From Clostridiales bacterium (GTDB lineage: Bacteria; Bacillota; Clostridia; Saccharofermentanales; Saccharofermentanaceae): a DNA stretch of 60,173 bases. Numbering within the stretch: position 1 is the stretch's first letter; every line of letters begins with the position of its first letter. The position numbers and the translations under genes are program-made. The notes under the pieces were generated by a model. The model was not told where the DNA came from and did no database searches. It saw only the letters and a list, made by a program, of their open reading frames with translations. Location of the stretch: the NCBI GenBank assembly GCA_017617935.1, contig JAFZVF010000003.1, positions 1 to 60,173 on the forward strand. The letters are read 5' to 3'. Positions 51,277-60,173 of this stretch are shown here, piece by piece.

Positions 51277-52509
51277 TTACAGCTGCTCCATCATCTTCAG
51301 ATACTTTTTCCCGATCTCGGGATAATCGTAGTCCTGATGAATTATCTCCTTGGCCTTTACGGAAAGCTCTTCACGCTCCGGCGCGCTCAAGCCCTTGATC
51401 TTCAAGACGGCCTCGGCAAAACGCTCCTCGTCGCCCGTGGGGACCGCGAAATGCCCCGCGTCCTTGACGACGTTGTCAACATTGCTCGCAAGTATGGTAG
51501 GAACCCCTGAAGCGAGGTAATCGTTGAGTTTGTTCATGCTCAAGCCGAACCTGTAGATCGGGATGTCGTGAACGGCTCCGATTGCGAGCTTGGCCTTTTG
51601 TAGTATCTTCGGAATGAGCGTCCTGTCAACGGCATCGAAGAACCTGACGCGGTCCAAGCCAAGCTCATCCGCAAGCTTTTGAAGGCTTTCCTTCTCACCG
51701 CCCTCGCCGACTATCGCGAAATAGATCTCAGGATCGTTGACCTTGGAAATGCCCCTTAAAAGGAACTCAATGCACTCGCATTTTGCGATGCTTCCGACGT
51801 ACACTCCGCACCAGTGCGAGTTCAGATACTGATCGAGGTCGGAAGGCAGCGCCGCATTGCTTTCAAGGCACTTTCTCGTGCCTTCAACGTTTATGCCGTT
51901 TGCCATCCAAAAGATCTTTTCCCTAGGTACGTCAGCCACTTCCATGACGTGCTTCCATGCATAGGGCATCGTGGATACGATGGCGTCAGCGCGCTTGTAC
52001 GCACGCTTTTCGATGACGCCGAAAAACTTTACCAGCGGGTGCTTGGGGCTTACGCCCTGGACGTCCACGAGCGAAAGCGGCCAGATGTCCCTGAATTCAA
52101 CGACGAACTTCGCCTTGAATTTCTTCGCAGCGCTAAAGCCCGCTTCCCATACGAAGGGTGGCGCGGACGAGGCAATGATGAAATTGGGGATCCCAACCTG
52201 CTCCGCGATCCTGTTCAGTGCGCGGCGGAACTTCCCGCAGAAGTCGATCATGTTGAAGATGCGCTTTCCGCCGTTGTTGTAGTAAGGCGGCTCCGAGTGG
52301 ATGTAGACGTAAGTCACTCCCGGAAGGCGTTCGACGAACTTCACCTTCTCATCGTACACGTATTCCCTTTTTCCGTGATGGAATGACGACGTTATTACCG
52401 CAACGTTATAGCCCTGTTCGGCAAAAGACCTCGACAGCTCCCAATGTCTCGTTTCCAAGTGGGAGGCATACTGATTGAGGATCCAGATTGTCTTCTTGTC
52501 ACTGCCCAA
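51277..52509 (-). CDS. glycosyltransferase family 4 (WbuB-like)
   Basis: A 410-residue GT-B enzyme. IWILNQYASHLETRHWELSR, VITSSFHHGKREYVYDE and FVVEFRDIWPLSL are typical of the WbuB group, which adds amino-sugars such as fucosamine or similar to polyprenyl-linked glycans. The donor domain has YVGSIAKCECIEFLLRGI, FAIVGEGGEKESLQKLADEL and FGLSMNKLNDYLASGVPTI (family Glu replaced by Asn-Lys-Leu, as in WbuB relatives). It starts with TTG behind AGAGGG. The initiating transferase gene ends 17 bp upstream. Confidence 0.85.
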   Translation of the reverse strand: MGSDKKTIWILNQYASHLETRHWELSRSFAEQGYNVAVITSSFHHGKREYVYDEKVKFVERLPGVTYVYIHSEPPYYNNGGKRIFNMIDFCGKFRRALNRIAEQVGIPNFIIASSAPPFVWEAGFSAAKKFKAKFVVEFRDIWPLSLVDVQGVSPKHPLVKFFGVIEKRAYKRADAIVSTMPYAWKHVMEVADVPREKIFWMANGINVEGTRKCLESNAALPSDLDQYLNSHWCGVYVGSIAKCECIEFLLRGISKVNDPEIYFAIVGEGGEKESLQKLADELGLDRVRFFDAVDRTLIPKILQKAKLAIGAVHDIPIYRFGLSMNKLNDYLASGVPTILASNVDNVVKDAGHFAVPTGDEERFAEAVLKIKGLSAPEREELSVKAKEIIHQDYDYPEIGKKYLKMMEQL

Positions 52510-52526
52510 AATGCAAACCCTCTAGA

Positions 52527-53924
52527 TCAGGAGCTTTCTTCGGTGCCGAGTTCGTCGTCGTCATCAGCCTCGTCATAGCCCATGGCAGTCGTCTGGCCCT
52601 GTGCGATGCCTTCGGTGCTCTCAGGCGTAAACAGTATCCTGATGGTCGCAAAACAGATCCTGATGTCCTCGGCAAAGCTCGGATGCGCGATGTACATGAG
52701 GTCCATCTGCAGCTTGTCGTAAGGCGTAGTGTTGTATTTTCCGTACACCTGGGCATAACCCGTAAGGCCGGCCTTGGCCTGAAGCCTCAGCTGGAACTCA
52801 GGCATTTCCTTCATGTATTCTTCAGCGATCTGAGGCCTTTCCGGACGGGGTCCGACGACGGAAAGATTGCCCGCTAAAATGTCTATAAGCTGCGGAAGCT
52901 CGTCGATCCTGCACTTGCGGATGAACTTGCCGACAGGCGTGATCCTGTCGTCGTTTGCGCCGGTCGAAAGCCTTGCCACGCCGTCCTTTTCGGCATCAAC
53001 CCTCATGCTCCTGAACTTGTGGATCATGAAGCGTTTGCCGTCTTTGGTGAGGCGCTCCTGCTTATAGAATACGGGCCCCTTGTCCGTTGCCTTGATGGCG
53101 ATCGCGGTCACGAGGAAAACGGGCGAAAGGATTATCAGCGCGACCAATGAAGTGAATATGTCAAAAGCGCGCTTTACGAAAACGTATTCAGGGCTGGGCC
53201 TGTACCTGCCGGTCCTCATCATGGGGAGATGGAAAAGGTGCACCTGCTGGGCGCTGCTCATGATGACGTCGCCGATCCTGGGGATCATGTAGACCATCTT
53301 GTCGTTATAGATGCAGTACTTCAGGATCACGTTCCTGTCGTGGCTGTGGACGCCGCTTAAGAAGACGACTTCCATGTCGTCAAGAACGCTGATGTCATTG
53401 AGGCACTCTTTAACGGGGATCTCCTTTACGACCTTGAACTTTCTCTCCATGCGGTATTCATGGATCATGTCCTTCATTCCGTGGCGCGTCTCGTAAACGA
53501 TGATCGTCTTCTTCGCAGGGAACAGGTGATAATACGCCAGATTCGCAAACCAAGACCATAGGATCGTAAGCGCGAGCTGAACGACGAATGCGGCAAGGAG
53601 CGGCAGAGGATTCGGGATGCGCTTGTAGAGCAGGACCGTAACGATGTACAAGGCGAAGTCGGCAAGGCATACCGCGAGAGCCTGGCTGATCGCGGTCTCA
53701 CTGATCCTGTTGTGTGAGATCATGAAGGCGTCATAAGTCTTTCCGAGATAGAAGTACAAAAGGACGTACAATGCGACGAGAACGCAGTTGCCCCAGAAGT
53801 AGAACGGTTCCGAAGTCCTTGCATTATAGTACTTGAACCATACGACCATGATCGGGAAGGGTATCAATAGCACGTTGAATATCTTCAACAATCTTACGCC
53901 GATGTCGTTTCTGTAAGAACTCAT
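52527..53924 (-). CDS. polyprenyl-phosphate glycosylphosphotransferase (initiating sugar transferase)
   Basis: A 465-residue membrane enzyme that transfers sugar-1-phosphate to undecaprenyl phosphate, the first step of exopolysaccharide or capsule building. Four N-terminal helices (about 14-130) and a CoA-binding-like middle domain precede the catalytic domain: VKRAFDIFTSLVALIILSP, GPVFYKQERLTKDGKRF, MIHKFRSMRVDAEK, CRIDELPQLIDILAGNLSVV followed by GPRPERP, and GLTGYAQVYGKYNTTPYDK. The C-terminus ends in an acidic tail (EADDDDELGTEESS) that is unusual for the family. First gene of the minus-strand polysaccharide operon. Confidence 0.93.
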   Translation of the reverse strand: MSSYRNDIGVRLLKIFNVLLIPFPIMVVWFKYYNARTSEPFYFWGNCVLVALYVLLYFYLGKTYDAFMISHNRISETAISQALAVCLADFALYIVTVLLYKRIPNPLPLLAAFVVQLALTILWSWFANLAYYHLFPAKKTIIVYETRHGMKDMIHEYRMERKFKVVKEIPVKECLNDISVLDDMEVVFLSGVHSHDRNVILKYCIYNDKMVYMIPRIGDVIMSSAQQVHLFHLPMMRTGRYRPSPEYVFVKRAFDIFTSLVALIILSPVFLVTAIAIKATDKGPVFYKQERLTKDGKRFMIHKFRSMRVDAEKDGVARLSTGANDDRITPVGKFIRKCRIDELPQLIDILAGNLSVVGPRPERPQIAEEYMKEMPEFQLRLQAKAGLTGYAQVYGKYNTTPYDKLQMDLMYIAHPSFAEDIRICFATIRILFTPESTEGIAQGQTTAMGYDEADDDDELGTEESS

Positions 53925-54032
53925 CTGTACCTTGCCTTCCCAATCAGATGTGCGGAAAACCGCGCCGTCCGTCCTGACGGCCGTTTCATATTATATTATA
54001 AAATATATGGAAAAACAAAGCGGAAACGGCGC

Positions 54033-55343
54033 TTAACCCTCGGAAGGCTTAATCCCGTTGTCCTTGTCGCCGTCCCTGCTGAGGAAGGTCATCGGAGGAA
54101 GAGCCACGGGGTTGCCGTCCTTGTCCGCAGCCTTGATGAAAAGCGTCATTCCCGGATGCGGCGCATTGTCGATCGCCTTGAGGGACGAATCGTAAAGCTC
54201 GGCGACCTTGACGGGCTCCATGTAGCCTTCAGGCATGAGCACGTTCAATTCGTCTCCCCTGTAGAGCTTGTTCTTTTGGGTAACCTTGACGAGGCCAGTG
54301 ACAGGGTCAAACGAATCTACCTCGCCCACGACGAATGCGGGCTTGTTGTAGGTCTTTCCGTAATCGATCTTGGCGTCATCCATCGGAGAATCAAAGAAGA
54401 ATCCCGTGTCGTAATCGCGGTGAACGACCTTGTCCAATATGACAAGATGCCTCGGGTCAGCCTTGTAGCCTTCTGGGTCAGCGCAATAGGCGTCCACGGC
54501 CTCCCTGTAGACCTTCGTGGTCGCGGCTGCATAGTATTCGCCCTTGATGCGTCCTTCTATCTTAAGCGAATTCACGCCCGCTTCTATGAGCTCAGGGATG
54601 TGCTCTATCATGCAGAGGTCACGGGAACCGAAAATGTACGTTCCCCTATCATCCTGCTCGACCGGGAGCGGCATGTCGTGGCGCTTCTCTTCAACCACGG
54701 AATAGCTCCAGCGGCAAGGCTGGGCGCACGCTCCGCCGTTTGACCTTCTGCCTGTGAAATAGTTCGACAAAAGGCATCTTCCGGAATACGAGACGCACAT
54801 CGCGCCGTGGACGAAGGCCTCAAGCTCAAGCTCCGCAGGTATCGCAGCCCTGATGGCCCTTATCTGCGCAAGGCTCACCTCTCTTGCGAGGACGATCCTT
54901 TTCGCGCCCTGGTCAGCCCAGAACCTGCAAGCCGCGCTGTTGGTCACGGAAGCCTGCGTGGAAATGTGTATGTCGAGATCAGGACAGAGAGTCCTTGCTT
55001 TAGCAAAAATACCGGGATCGGACACCAGGACCGCGTCAGCGCCTGATTCGTTTCCTACAAAGCTTATCGCGTCGTCAAGGCCCGCCAGGTCATCTTCGGT
55101 AGGCATGACGTTCATCGTGACGTAGCACTTCACGCCACGCTCATGGGCATAGGAAATGCCCTCGATCATCTGTTCCTTCGTGAAGTTGCCTGACGAGGCG
55201 CGCAGACCATAGGAAGTGCCGGACAGGTAAACCGCGTCGGCACCGTAATTTACAGCCGTTTTGAGCTTGGAAAGATCGCCCGCCGGAGAAAGCACTTCGA
55301 CGCTTTTGCGGTCATGTTTTTTGTCAGAGATCGCGCCCGTCAT
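54033..55343 (-). CDS. U32 family peptidase-like protein (tRNA U34 hydroxylation type)
   Basis: A 436-residue U32 protein. VEVLSPAGDLSKLKTAVNYG, ADAVYLSG, ISTQASVTNSAACRFW, RIVLAREVSLAQI and ELEAFVHGAMCVSYSGRCLL are characteristic, and a Cys cluster (CVSYSGRC and GGACAQPCRW) fits an iron-sulfur site. SLKIEGRIKGEYYAA follows. The branch acts in prephenate-dependent 5-hydroxylation of tRNA uridine-34 (TrhP/YrrO type), not proteolysis. A C-terminal domain (about 330-420) is beta-rich. Lies 5 bp after mltG on the same strand, a pairing common in Firmicutes. Confidence 0.88.
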   Translation of the reverse strand: MTGAISDKKHDRKSVEVLSPAGDLSKLKTAVNYGADAVYLSGTSYGLRASSGNFTKEQMIEGISYAHERGVKCYVTMNVMPTEDDLAGLDDAISFVGNESGADAVLVSDPGIFAKARTLCPDLDIHISTQASVTNSAACRFWADQGAKRIVLAREVSLAQIRAIRAAIPAELELEAFVHGAMCVSYSGRCLLSNYFTGRRSNGGACAQPCRWSYSVVEEKRHDMPLPVEQDDRGTYIFGSRDLCMIEHIPELIEAGVNSLKIEGRIKGEYYAAATTKVYREAVDAYCADPEGYKADPRHLVILDKVVHRDYDTGFFFDSPMDDAKIDYGKTYNKPAFVVGEVDSFDPVTGLVKVTQKNKLYRGDELNVLMPEGYMEPVKVAELYDSSLKAIDNAPHPGMTLFIKAADKDGNPVALPPMTFLSRDGDKDNGIKPSEG

Positions 55344-55348
55344 AACCG

Positions 55349-56590
55349 TCAGTTTTTCTTCTTCGTGGTCTCGGTCGGAGCGGTCGTCTCTTCAGTGTTC
55401 TTGCCGGCGTTCTGATCGTCGATGTCCTCGCCGCCCGGCTCAACTTCGGTTACGTCCTCGTGCTTGGACCAGTTGTCCTTGTACTTGGCAATGTTCTTGT
55501 TGTGCTGCTTGAGCGTGGTCGCGAAAGCGGTTCCGCCGTCACCCGTGGCGCAGAAGTAAAGATAGCCGCATCCGGGCTCCGGATAGAGCGCTGCGGAAAT
55601 GGCGTCAAGTCCGGGCATGCAGATCGGTCCCGGAGTAAGTCCTTCATGAGTGTAAGTGTTGTACGGGCTGTCGATGGCGAGCTCCTCGTCGCTGTGAAGC
55701 AGTGAAGTCTTGCCGCCCCTTTTCTCGACCAGATAATTGATCGTGGCGGAAGAACCGAACTTTCTCAATGAAGCGTCCTTGGATTTGAGCCTGTTGTGGA
55801 AGACCGCGGAGACGTACATCATGTCCAAAGGCTTGCCCGTCTCCATCTGGATGATCGAAGCCAGCGTGATGACCTGGTCCATCGACATGTTAAGGGCCTT
55901 GGCGCGGGTGTAATACTCTTCGTAAAGCTTGCCCCTCATGTTGTTCAGGAACTTGCGGATAATGCTCTCCGGTTTTGAGTTCACGTCGAACATGTAGGTG
56001 TCCGGATAGAGGTAGCCTGCGAGGATGTAGTCCCTGTCTTCGTTTATCTCGATCTTGGAAATGAAGTCATAGTCGACGAACATGTCCGGCGAATTCATGC
56101 ACTTGTCGAATTCGGCGTCGTCAAAGGTCAGACCCGCCTTGTGCAGGAGCTTCTTGAGCTGCACGTAGGTCGTGCCTTCAGGGATCGTAACCGCGACGGT
56201 GGCAGATTCGAGCGTCAGGAAGAACATCAGCTCGTCGTATGAATAAGACTTGAGGAGATAGTGCGTGCCTGCGACGTACGCGCCGTCAAAGCCGTTGATC
56301 TTGCTCATGAGCGAGAATACGAGCTTGTTTCCGATGAGTCCCTGCTCGTAGAGTTTGTCGGCTATGTCCGAAGTGGAGTCGCCGGTCTCAATGACGAGCG
56401 TAACGGCTCCGGGAGTATCGGCCTTGACCTTGTACTTGCCGTCAGCAAGTCCCTTCTTGAGCGTGTCGAAACGGTTGTCCTGCGACAAGACGTAATTGAA
56501 CCCGCCAAAAACGCCCAGAACGGCAAAGCCGAACAGGAGAAGGATGATTACAAGTATGCGCAGAGCGACCCATATCTTCTTTGAAAGCAT
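55349..56590 (-). CDS. mltG: endolytic murein transglycosylase MltG
   Basis: A 413-residue single-pass membrane enzyme that cuts nascent glycan strands and sets their length. The membrane helix is at about 8-35. A LysM-like part (about 60-130) has TLVIETGDSTSDIADKLYEQ and precedes the YceG domain: VTIPEGTTYVQLKKLLHKAG, ILAGYLYPDTYMFD, IITLAS-type segment ITLASIIQMETG with the catalytic Glu, VFHNRLKS, YNTYTHEGLTPGPICMPGLD and YLYFCATGDGGTAFA. A Thr/Glu/Lys tail follows. Start follows AGGAC. Confidence 0.93.
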   Translation of the reverse strand: MLSKKIWVALRILVIILLLFGFAVLGVFGGFNYVLSQDNRFDTLKKGLADGKYKVKADTPGAVTLVIETGDSTSDIADKLYEQGLIGNKLVFSLMSKINGFDGAYVAGTHYLLKSYSYDELMFFLTLESATVAVTIPEGTTYVQLKKLLHKAGLTFDDAEFDKCMNSPDMFVDYDFISKIEINEDRDYILAGYLYPDTYMFDVNSKPESIIRKFLNNMRGKLYEEYYTRAKALNMSMDQVITLASIIQMETGKPLDMMYVSAVFHNRLKSKDASLRKFGSSATINYLVEKRGGKTSLLHSDEELAIDSPYNTYTHEGLTPGPICMPGLDAISAALYPEPGCGYLYFCATGDGGTAFATTLKQHNKNIAKYKDNWSKHEDVTEVEPGGEDIDDQNAGKNTEETTAPTETTKKKN

Positions 56591-56664
56591 GGATTAGTCC
56601 TAGGGCGTCCTCCGAAAAGCCTTTTATCTATTGCTCTCCACAGGACTCAGCAACCTGCGGGAGA

Positions 56665-58515
56665 TCAGTCGTCTTTCTTCATCTTTGCAACGGTCTTCGC
56701 ACGGAGATCATTGTTGAGGATCTTCTTCCTCAAGCGGATGTTCTTCGGCGTAACCTCGCAGAGCTCGTCGTCTTCGACGAATTCGAGGCACTGTTCGAGC
56801 GAGAAGTTGAGCGGAGGGGTAAGACGCATCGCGTCATCGGCTCCGGCTGAACGCATGTTGGTTACATGCTTCTTCTTGCAGACGTTGACCGTTATGTCCT
56901 CAGGCTTGGGATTGACGCCCACGATCATGCCCTCATAGACGGGAGTGCCTGCTCCGATGAAGAGCGGTCCCCTGTCCTGGGCGTTGAACAATCCGTAGGT
57001 GACTGCGGTGCCCGTCTCGAATGCTACGAGAACTCCCTGGCCGCGCGTTTCGATGTCGCCTGCGAAGGGCTCAAACCCGCTGATAACGCTGTTCATTATA
57101 CCATTGCCCTTAGTGTCGGTCAAAAATTCAGTACGGTATCCGAGCAGTCCTCTGGACGGGATCCTGAATTCGAGCCTCGTATAGCCCTTGGTCGGAGGAA
57201 GCATATTGAGGAGCTCGCCGCGGCGTCTGCCGACCTTTTCCATAACGGGGCCGACAAAGTCTTCGGGGACGTCGATCACAAGGTCTTCTACAGGTTCCTG
57301 GAGCACTCCGTCGATCTCTTTCATGATGACCTTCGGCTTGCTGACCTGGAACTCGTATCCCTCGCGGCGCATGGTCTCGATGAGGACTGAAAGGTGGAGT
57401 TCGCCTCTTCCCTTTACAATGAATGCCTCGGTCGTATCTGTTTCTTCAACCCTCATGGAAACATTCGTCTCGATTTCCTTGAAGAGTCTTTCTCTAAGGT
57501 GACGTGAAGTTACGTATTTGCCGTCCTGACCAGCGAAAGGGCTGTCGTTGACGGAGAAGGTCATGGCGATCGTAGGCTCGTCGATCTTGACGAACGGAAG
57601 CGCCTCGGGATTTGCCGCATCGCAAAGGGTGTCGCCGATGTTGATGTCAGCGATGCCTGCAACGCAGACGATCTCGCCGATGGAAGCTTCAGCGACTTCT
57701 TCACGGCCGAGGTTATGGAATCTGAGGAGCTTTACGACGCGCGCGTTCCTCTTGCCGTCCTGGCCGTACGTGACCAATGCGACGTTCTCGCCCTGCTTTA
57801 CGACGCCTCTCTCAACTCTACCGATGCCGATCCTTCCGATGTAAGGATCAGAGTCGATGTTTGAAACGAGAAGCTGCATGGGGCCTTCGGGGTCTCCCTC
57901 AGGGCAGGGCGTGTACTCAACTACCGTGTCGAGGAGAGGAGTGAAGTCAAGCTGCTTGCCGTCCTCATATTCCTTGAGGTCGAGCGTTGCGATGCCGGTC
58001 TTGCCGGATGAATAAACGATGGGGAATTCAAGCTGCTCCTCATCAGCTCCAAGCTCGATGAAAAGATCAAGGACCATGTCCACGACCTGCTTCGGGCGCG
58101 CGTCGGGACGGTCGATCTTGTTGATGCATACGATGGGCTTGAGGCCTAATTCAAGAGCCTTGTGAAGAACGAATCTCGTCTGCGGCATCGGGCCGTCGAA
58201 AGCGTCAACTACCAGGAGGACTGCGTCAACCATCTTGAGTACGCGCTCAACCTCGCCTCCGAAATCGGCGTGGCCGGGAGTGTCAACGACGTTGATGCGG
58301 ATGCCCTTGTAATCGATGGCGGTATTCTTAGCGAGGATGGTGATGCCTCTCTCACGCTCCAGGTCGTTGGAGTCCATGACCTGCTCGACGACCGCTTCGT
58401 TCTCGCGGTAAACGCCTGCCTGCTTGAGCATGGAGTCAACGATGGTGGTCTTGCCGTGGTCGACGTGCGCGATGATGGCAATGTTCCTTAAGTTCTCGAT
58501 CTTCTGTAAAGCCAT
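56665..58515 (-). CDS. typA: ribosome-associated GTPase TypA/BipA
   Basis: A 616-residue translational GTPase that binds the 70S ribosome and assists 50S assembly and stress or cold adaptation. G motifs: AHVDHGKTT (G1), [12 protein letters not shown] (G3), [10 protein letters not shown] (G4). Domains follow the EF-G-like order, with [39 protein letters not shown] and the BipA-specific C-terminus ([20 protein letters not shown]). Length is normal. Start follows GAGGAATATAAC. Downstream mltG is on the same strand, 74 bp away. Confidence 0.96.
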   Translation of the reverse strand: MALQKIENLRNIAIIAHVDHGKTTIVDSMLKQAGVYRENEAVVEQVMDSNDLERERGITILAKNTAIDYKGIRINVVDTPGHADFGGEVERVLKMVDAVLLVVDAFDGPMPQTRFVLHKALELGLKPIVCINKIDRPDARPKQVVDMVLDLFIELGADEEQLEFPIVYSSGKTGIATLDLKEYEDGKQLDFTPLLDTVVEYTPCPEGDPEGPMQLLVSNIDSDPYIGRIGIGRVERGVVKQGENVALVTYGQDGKRNARVVKLLRFHNLGREEVAEASIGEIVCVAGIADINIGDTLCDAANPEALPFVKIDEPTIAMTFSVNDSPFAGQDGKYVTSRHLRERLFKEIETNVSMRVEETDTTEAFIVKGRGELHLSVLIETMRREGYEFQVSKPKVIMKEIDGVLQEPVEDLVIDVPEDFVGPVMEKVGRRRGELLNMLPPTKGYTRLEFRIPSRGLLGYRTEFLTDTKGNGIMNSVISGFEPFAGDIETRGQGVLVAFETGTAVTYGLFNAQDRGPLFIGAGTPVYEGMIVGVNPKPEDITVNVCKKKHVTNMRSAGADDAMRLTPPLNFSLEQCLEFVEDDELCEVTPKNIRLRKKILNNDLRAKTVAKMKKDD

Positions 58516-58627
58516 GTTATATTCCTCGTTATGGTGATTGTAAAAATTCTCATTCTAAACCGCCTAATATTTTGCTACTCGCGCGCGTATATTAGGCACT
58601 GTAATTTTTCACAAATATATGGAGTCA

Positions 58628-59959
58628 TCAGTCCTCTGTGCCGTTCTTATTGCGCAAAAGCAGGCGTATTGGAACGCCTTCGAAGCCGAAATTGCGGCGC
58701 AGCTGGTTCTCCAAGTACCTCTCGTATGAAAAATGCGAGAGCTTCTTGTCGTTTACGAAAAGCGCGATCGTGGGAGGATTTACCGCGACCTGCGTGCCGT
58801 AATAGATCTTTAAATGCCTGCCCTTGTCCTGAGGCGTAGGCACCTGAGTAACGGCCTCCGAGATCATCTGGTTGAGGACCGAAGTCGAAAGGCGCTTGTT
58901 TGCGTTTGCATGAACCGTCTTGATGAGGTCAAAGAGCTTGTCGACCCTCTGTCCGCTCTTTGCGGAAATGAACAGCACGGGCGCATATGTCATGAAGCCT
59001 AATCTTTCACGGATTATCGCGGTCGCGCGCTCAGCCGTGCCGGTCTCCTTTTGGGCTATGTCCCACTTGTTTACGCAAATGACGGAAGCCTTTCCCGAAT
59101 CGTGCGCAAGGCCCGCGACGCGCGTGTCCTGCTCGGTTACGCCGATGGTCGCGTCGATCATGATGACGCAGACGTCGGCACGGTCAATGGCGGATAAGGC
59201 GCGGACCATCGAATAACGCTCGATCTCGTCCTCTATCCTGCCCTTCTTGCGCATTCCCGCGGTATCAACGATGGTGAAACGGCCCTTGTCGTTCTCGACT
59301 ACGGAGTCGATCGCGTCCCTCGTGGTACCCGCCACGTCGGAAACTATGCTTCTTTCCTCGCCGGTCATTTTGTTCGTCAGGGAGGATTTGCCGACGTTCG
59401 GACGCCCAATAATGGCCACCCTGATCGTCTCGTCGGATCCGTCATTTTCCTCTTCCGGAGGGAACTTTTCATAGATCATGTCGAGCATCTCGCCCAATCC
59501 GAGCCTGTGGGCGGCGGAGATCGCGCAAACGTCCTCTAATCCGAGATTGTAAAACTCATAGAATTCCGGCGGCGCGTCACCGACGTAATCGGACTTGTTG
59601 ACTGCAACGACGACGGGGCGTCCCGCCTTGCGCAGCATGACCGCTATCTCCTCGTCGGCAGCCGTAAGGCCGGCCTTGAGGTCGCACATGAAAAGGATGA
59701 CGTCCGCGGTCTCGATCGCTATCTCAGCCTGCAGGCGCATCTGCTTGAGGATTATATCCTCATTGTTTCCGGGCTCGATTCCGCCCGTATCGATCATGAG
59801 AAACTCGCGGCCCCTCCAAGTGGTTTCCGCATAGATCCTGTCGCGCGTAACGCCGGGCGTGTCCGCAACAATGGACAGGCGCTCGCCGTACAGGGTGTTG
59901 AAAAGGCTTGATTTACCCACGTTTGGGCGCCCTACGATCGCGACAACCGGTTTGCTCAT
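58628..59959 (-). CDS. der: ribosome-assembly GTPase Der (EngA)
   Basis: A 443-residue protein with two tandem GTPase domains and a C-terminal KH-like domain, needed for 50S assembly. First domain: GRPNVGKSSLFN, DTPGVTRDRIYAET, DTGGIE, NKSD. Second: GRPNVGKSSLTN, DTAGMRKKGRIEDEIERYS, NKWD. The KH-like part has KIYYGTQVAVNPPTIALFVN and RYLENQLRRNFGFEGVPI. Size is normal. Start follows AAAGGATCGAT. Its stop lies just downstream of the bipA leader region, on the same strand. Confidence 0.97.
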   Translation of the reverse strand: MSKPVVAIVGRPNVGKSSLFNTLYGERLSIVADTPGVTRDRIYAETTWRGREFLMIDTGGIEPGNNEDIILKQMRLQAEIAIETADVILFMCDLKAGLTAADEEIAVMLRKAGRPVVVAVNKSDYVGDAPPEFYEFYNLGLEDVCAISAAHRLGLGEMLDMIYEKFPPEEENDGSDETIRVAIIGRPNVGKSSLTNKMTGEERSIVSDVAGTTRDAIDSVVENDKGRFTIVDTAGMRKKGRIEDEIERYSMVRALSAIDRADVCVIMIDATIGVTEQDTRVAGLAHDSGKASVICVNKWDIAQKETGTAERATAIIRERLGFMTYAPVLFISAKSGQRVDKLFDLIKTVHANANKRLSTSVLNQMISEAVTQVPTPQDKGRHLKIYYGTQVAVNPPTIALFVNDKKLSHFSYERYLENQLRRNFGFEGVPIRLLLRNKNGTED

Positions 59960-59984
59960 ATCGATCCTTTCATCCGTTTAACAT

Positions 59985-60019
59985 AAAAAAAGGCAGTGCC
60001 TAGTTCTAAACACTGCCTT
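59985..60019 (-). terminator. intrinsic terminator of rpmF
   Basis: On the minus strand, AAGGCAGTG (60019-60011) and CACTGCCTT (59998-59990) form a 9-bp stem, 12-nt loop, followed by TTTTT. Confidence 0.88.
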
Positions 60020-60040
60020 GATTTACTACTAAAGTCTTGT

Positions 60041-60173
60041 TCAGGCCTCTTCGCCGACTTTGATAACCTGTTTTCCATCCAGGTAACCGCAGTTCTTGCA
60101 GACCGTGCGGCGAAGCATCTTAGCATGACACTGGGGACATTCAACGAAACCCGGCATGTTAAGCTTGAACAAG
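60041..60173 (-). CDS. rpmF: 50S ribosomal protein L32 (C-terminal part)
   Basis: The last 43 codons of a gene entering from the window's right edge. The protein ends GFVECPQCHAKMLRRTVCKN, then CGYLDGKQVIKVGEEA. The four Cys (two CxxC pairs), the RRTVCKNCGYLDGKQV segment and the usual L32 spacing identify it. The N-terminal third (Lys/Arg-rich) lies outside the window. A terminator follows its stop. Confidence 0.9.
   Translation of the reverse strand, partial: LFKLNMPGFVECPQCHAKMLRRTVCKNCGYLDGKQVIKVGEEA

Overview
The window looks like a chromosomal piece of an anaerobic Firmicute of the class Clostridia, possibly a gut or rumen Oscillospiraceae/Saccharofermentans-like lineage; the genus is a guess. 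The signs are strong AGGAGG ribosome-binding sites, tRNA-sensing T-box control of the trp operon, extended -10 (TGn) promoters, a YozG/DUF2975 regulator pair, TrpA with the variant SDPTAEGP loop, many lipoproteins with Thr/Glu-rich linkers, and a base composition near 50% GC. I see no tRNA, rRNA, insertion sequence, integrase or CRISPR array.

Layout. Positions 1-8.1 kb (minus strand) hold envelope genes: a partial membrane protein, a formate/nitrite-type channel, a VOC protein, an exported HAD phosphatase coupled to a VanX-like D,D-dipeptidase lipoprotein, a CPBP protease and a 1,108-residue surface protein (CAP domain, seven Ig-like repeats, wall-binding repeats). Positions 8.2-19.1 kb are a mixed housekeeping and accessory stretch: zinc-ribbon proteins, an HD hydrolase, an AAC(3)-like protein, lipoproteins, regulators, HU, a ProC/ComER-like reductase, GNAT and PEBP. 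Positions 19.2-23.9 kb form a minus-strand accessory operon: an XRE regulator, a RelA/SpoT-like protein with altered catalytic motifs, two small anchored proteins and an AraC regulator.

Divergent from it, across a perfect 18-bp palindrome, lies a nine-gene plus-strand cluster (24.2-30.6 kb) with almost no recognisable family. It has two tandem paralogues, an exported six-hairpin-glycosidase-like lipoprotein, and five genes chained by 4-17 bp overlaps, including three paralogues that share an N-terminal LNTxGK motif. This is the best candidate here for an undescribed system.

Positions 31-38.7 kb carry an L,D-transpeptidase, an orphan HerA-type ATPase, a YdcF protein, a cytoplasmic sugar-binding-protein/GGDEF fusion with a DUF4037 partner, and a small membrane protein. 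Positions 38.9-46.9 kb hold a complete T-box-controlled trpEGDCFBA operon followed directly by pepT. Positions 47-53.9 kb are surface-polysaccharide genes: an initiating sugar transferase, two glycosyltransferases, a hexapeptide acetyltransferase and a DUF4012 membrane protein. Positions 54-60.2 kb are core genes: U32 tRNA-hydroxylation peptidase, mltG, typA/bipA, der and the end of rpmF.

How the genes work together: much of the window serves the cell envelope (peptidoglycan peptide trimming, L,D-crosslinking, MltG, surface adhesin, polysaccharide). The trp operon is a self-contained biosynthetic unit. The regulators tend to sit beside the small membrane-protein operons they probably control.
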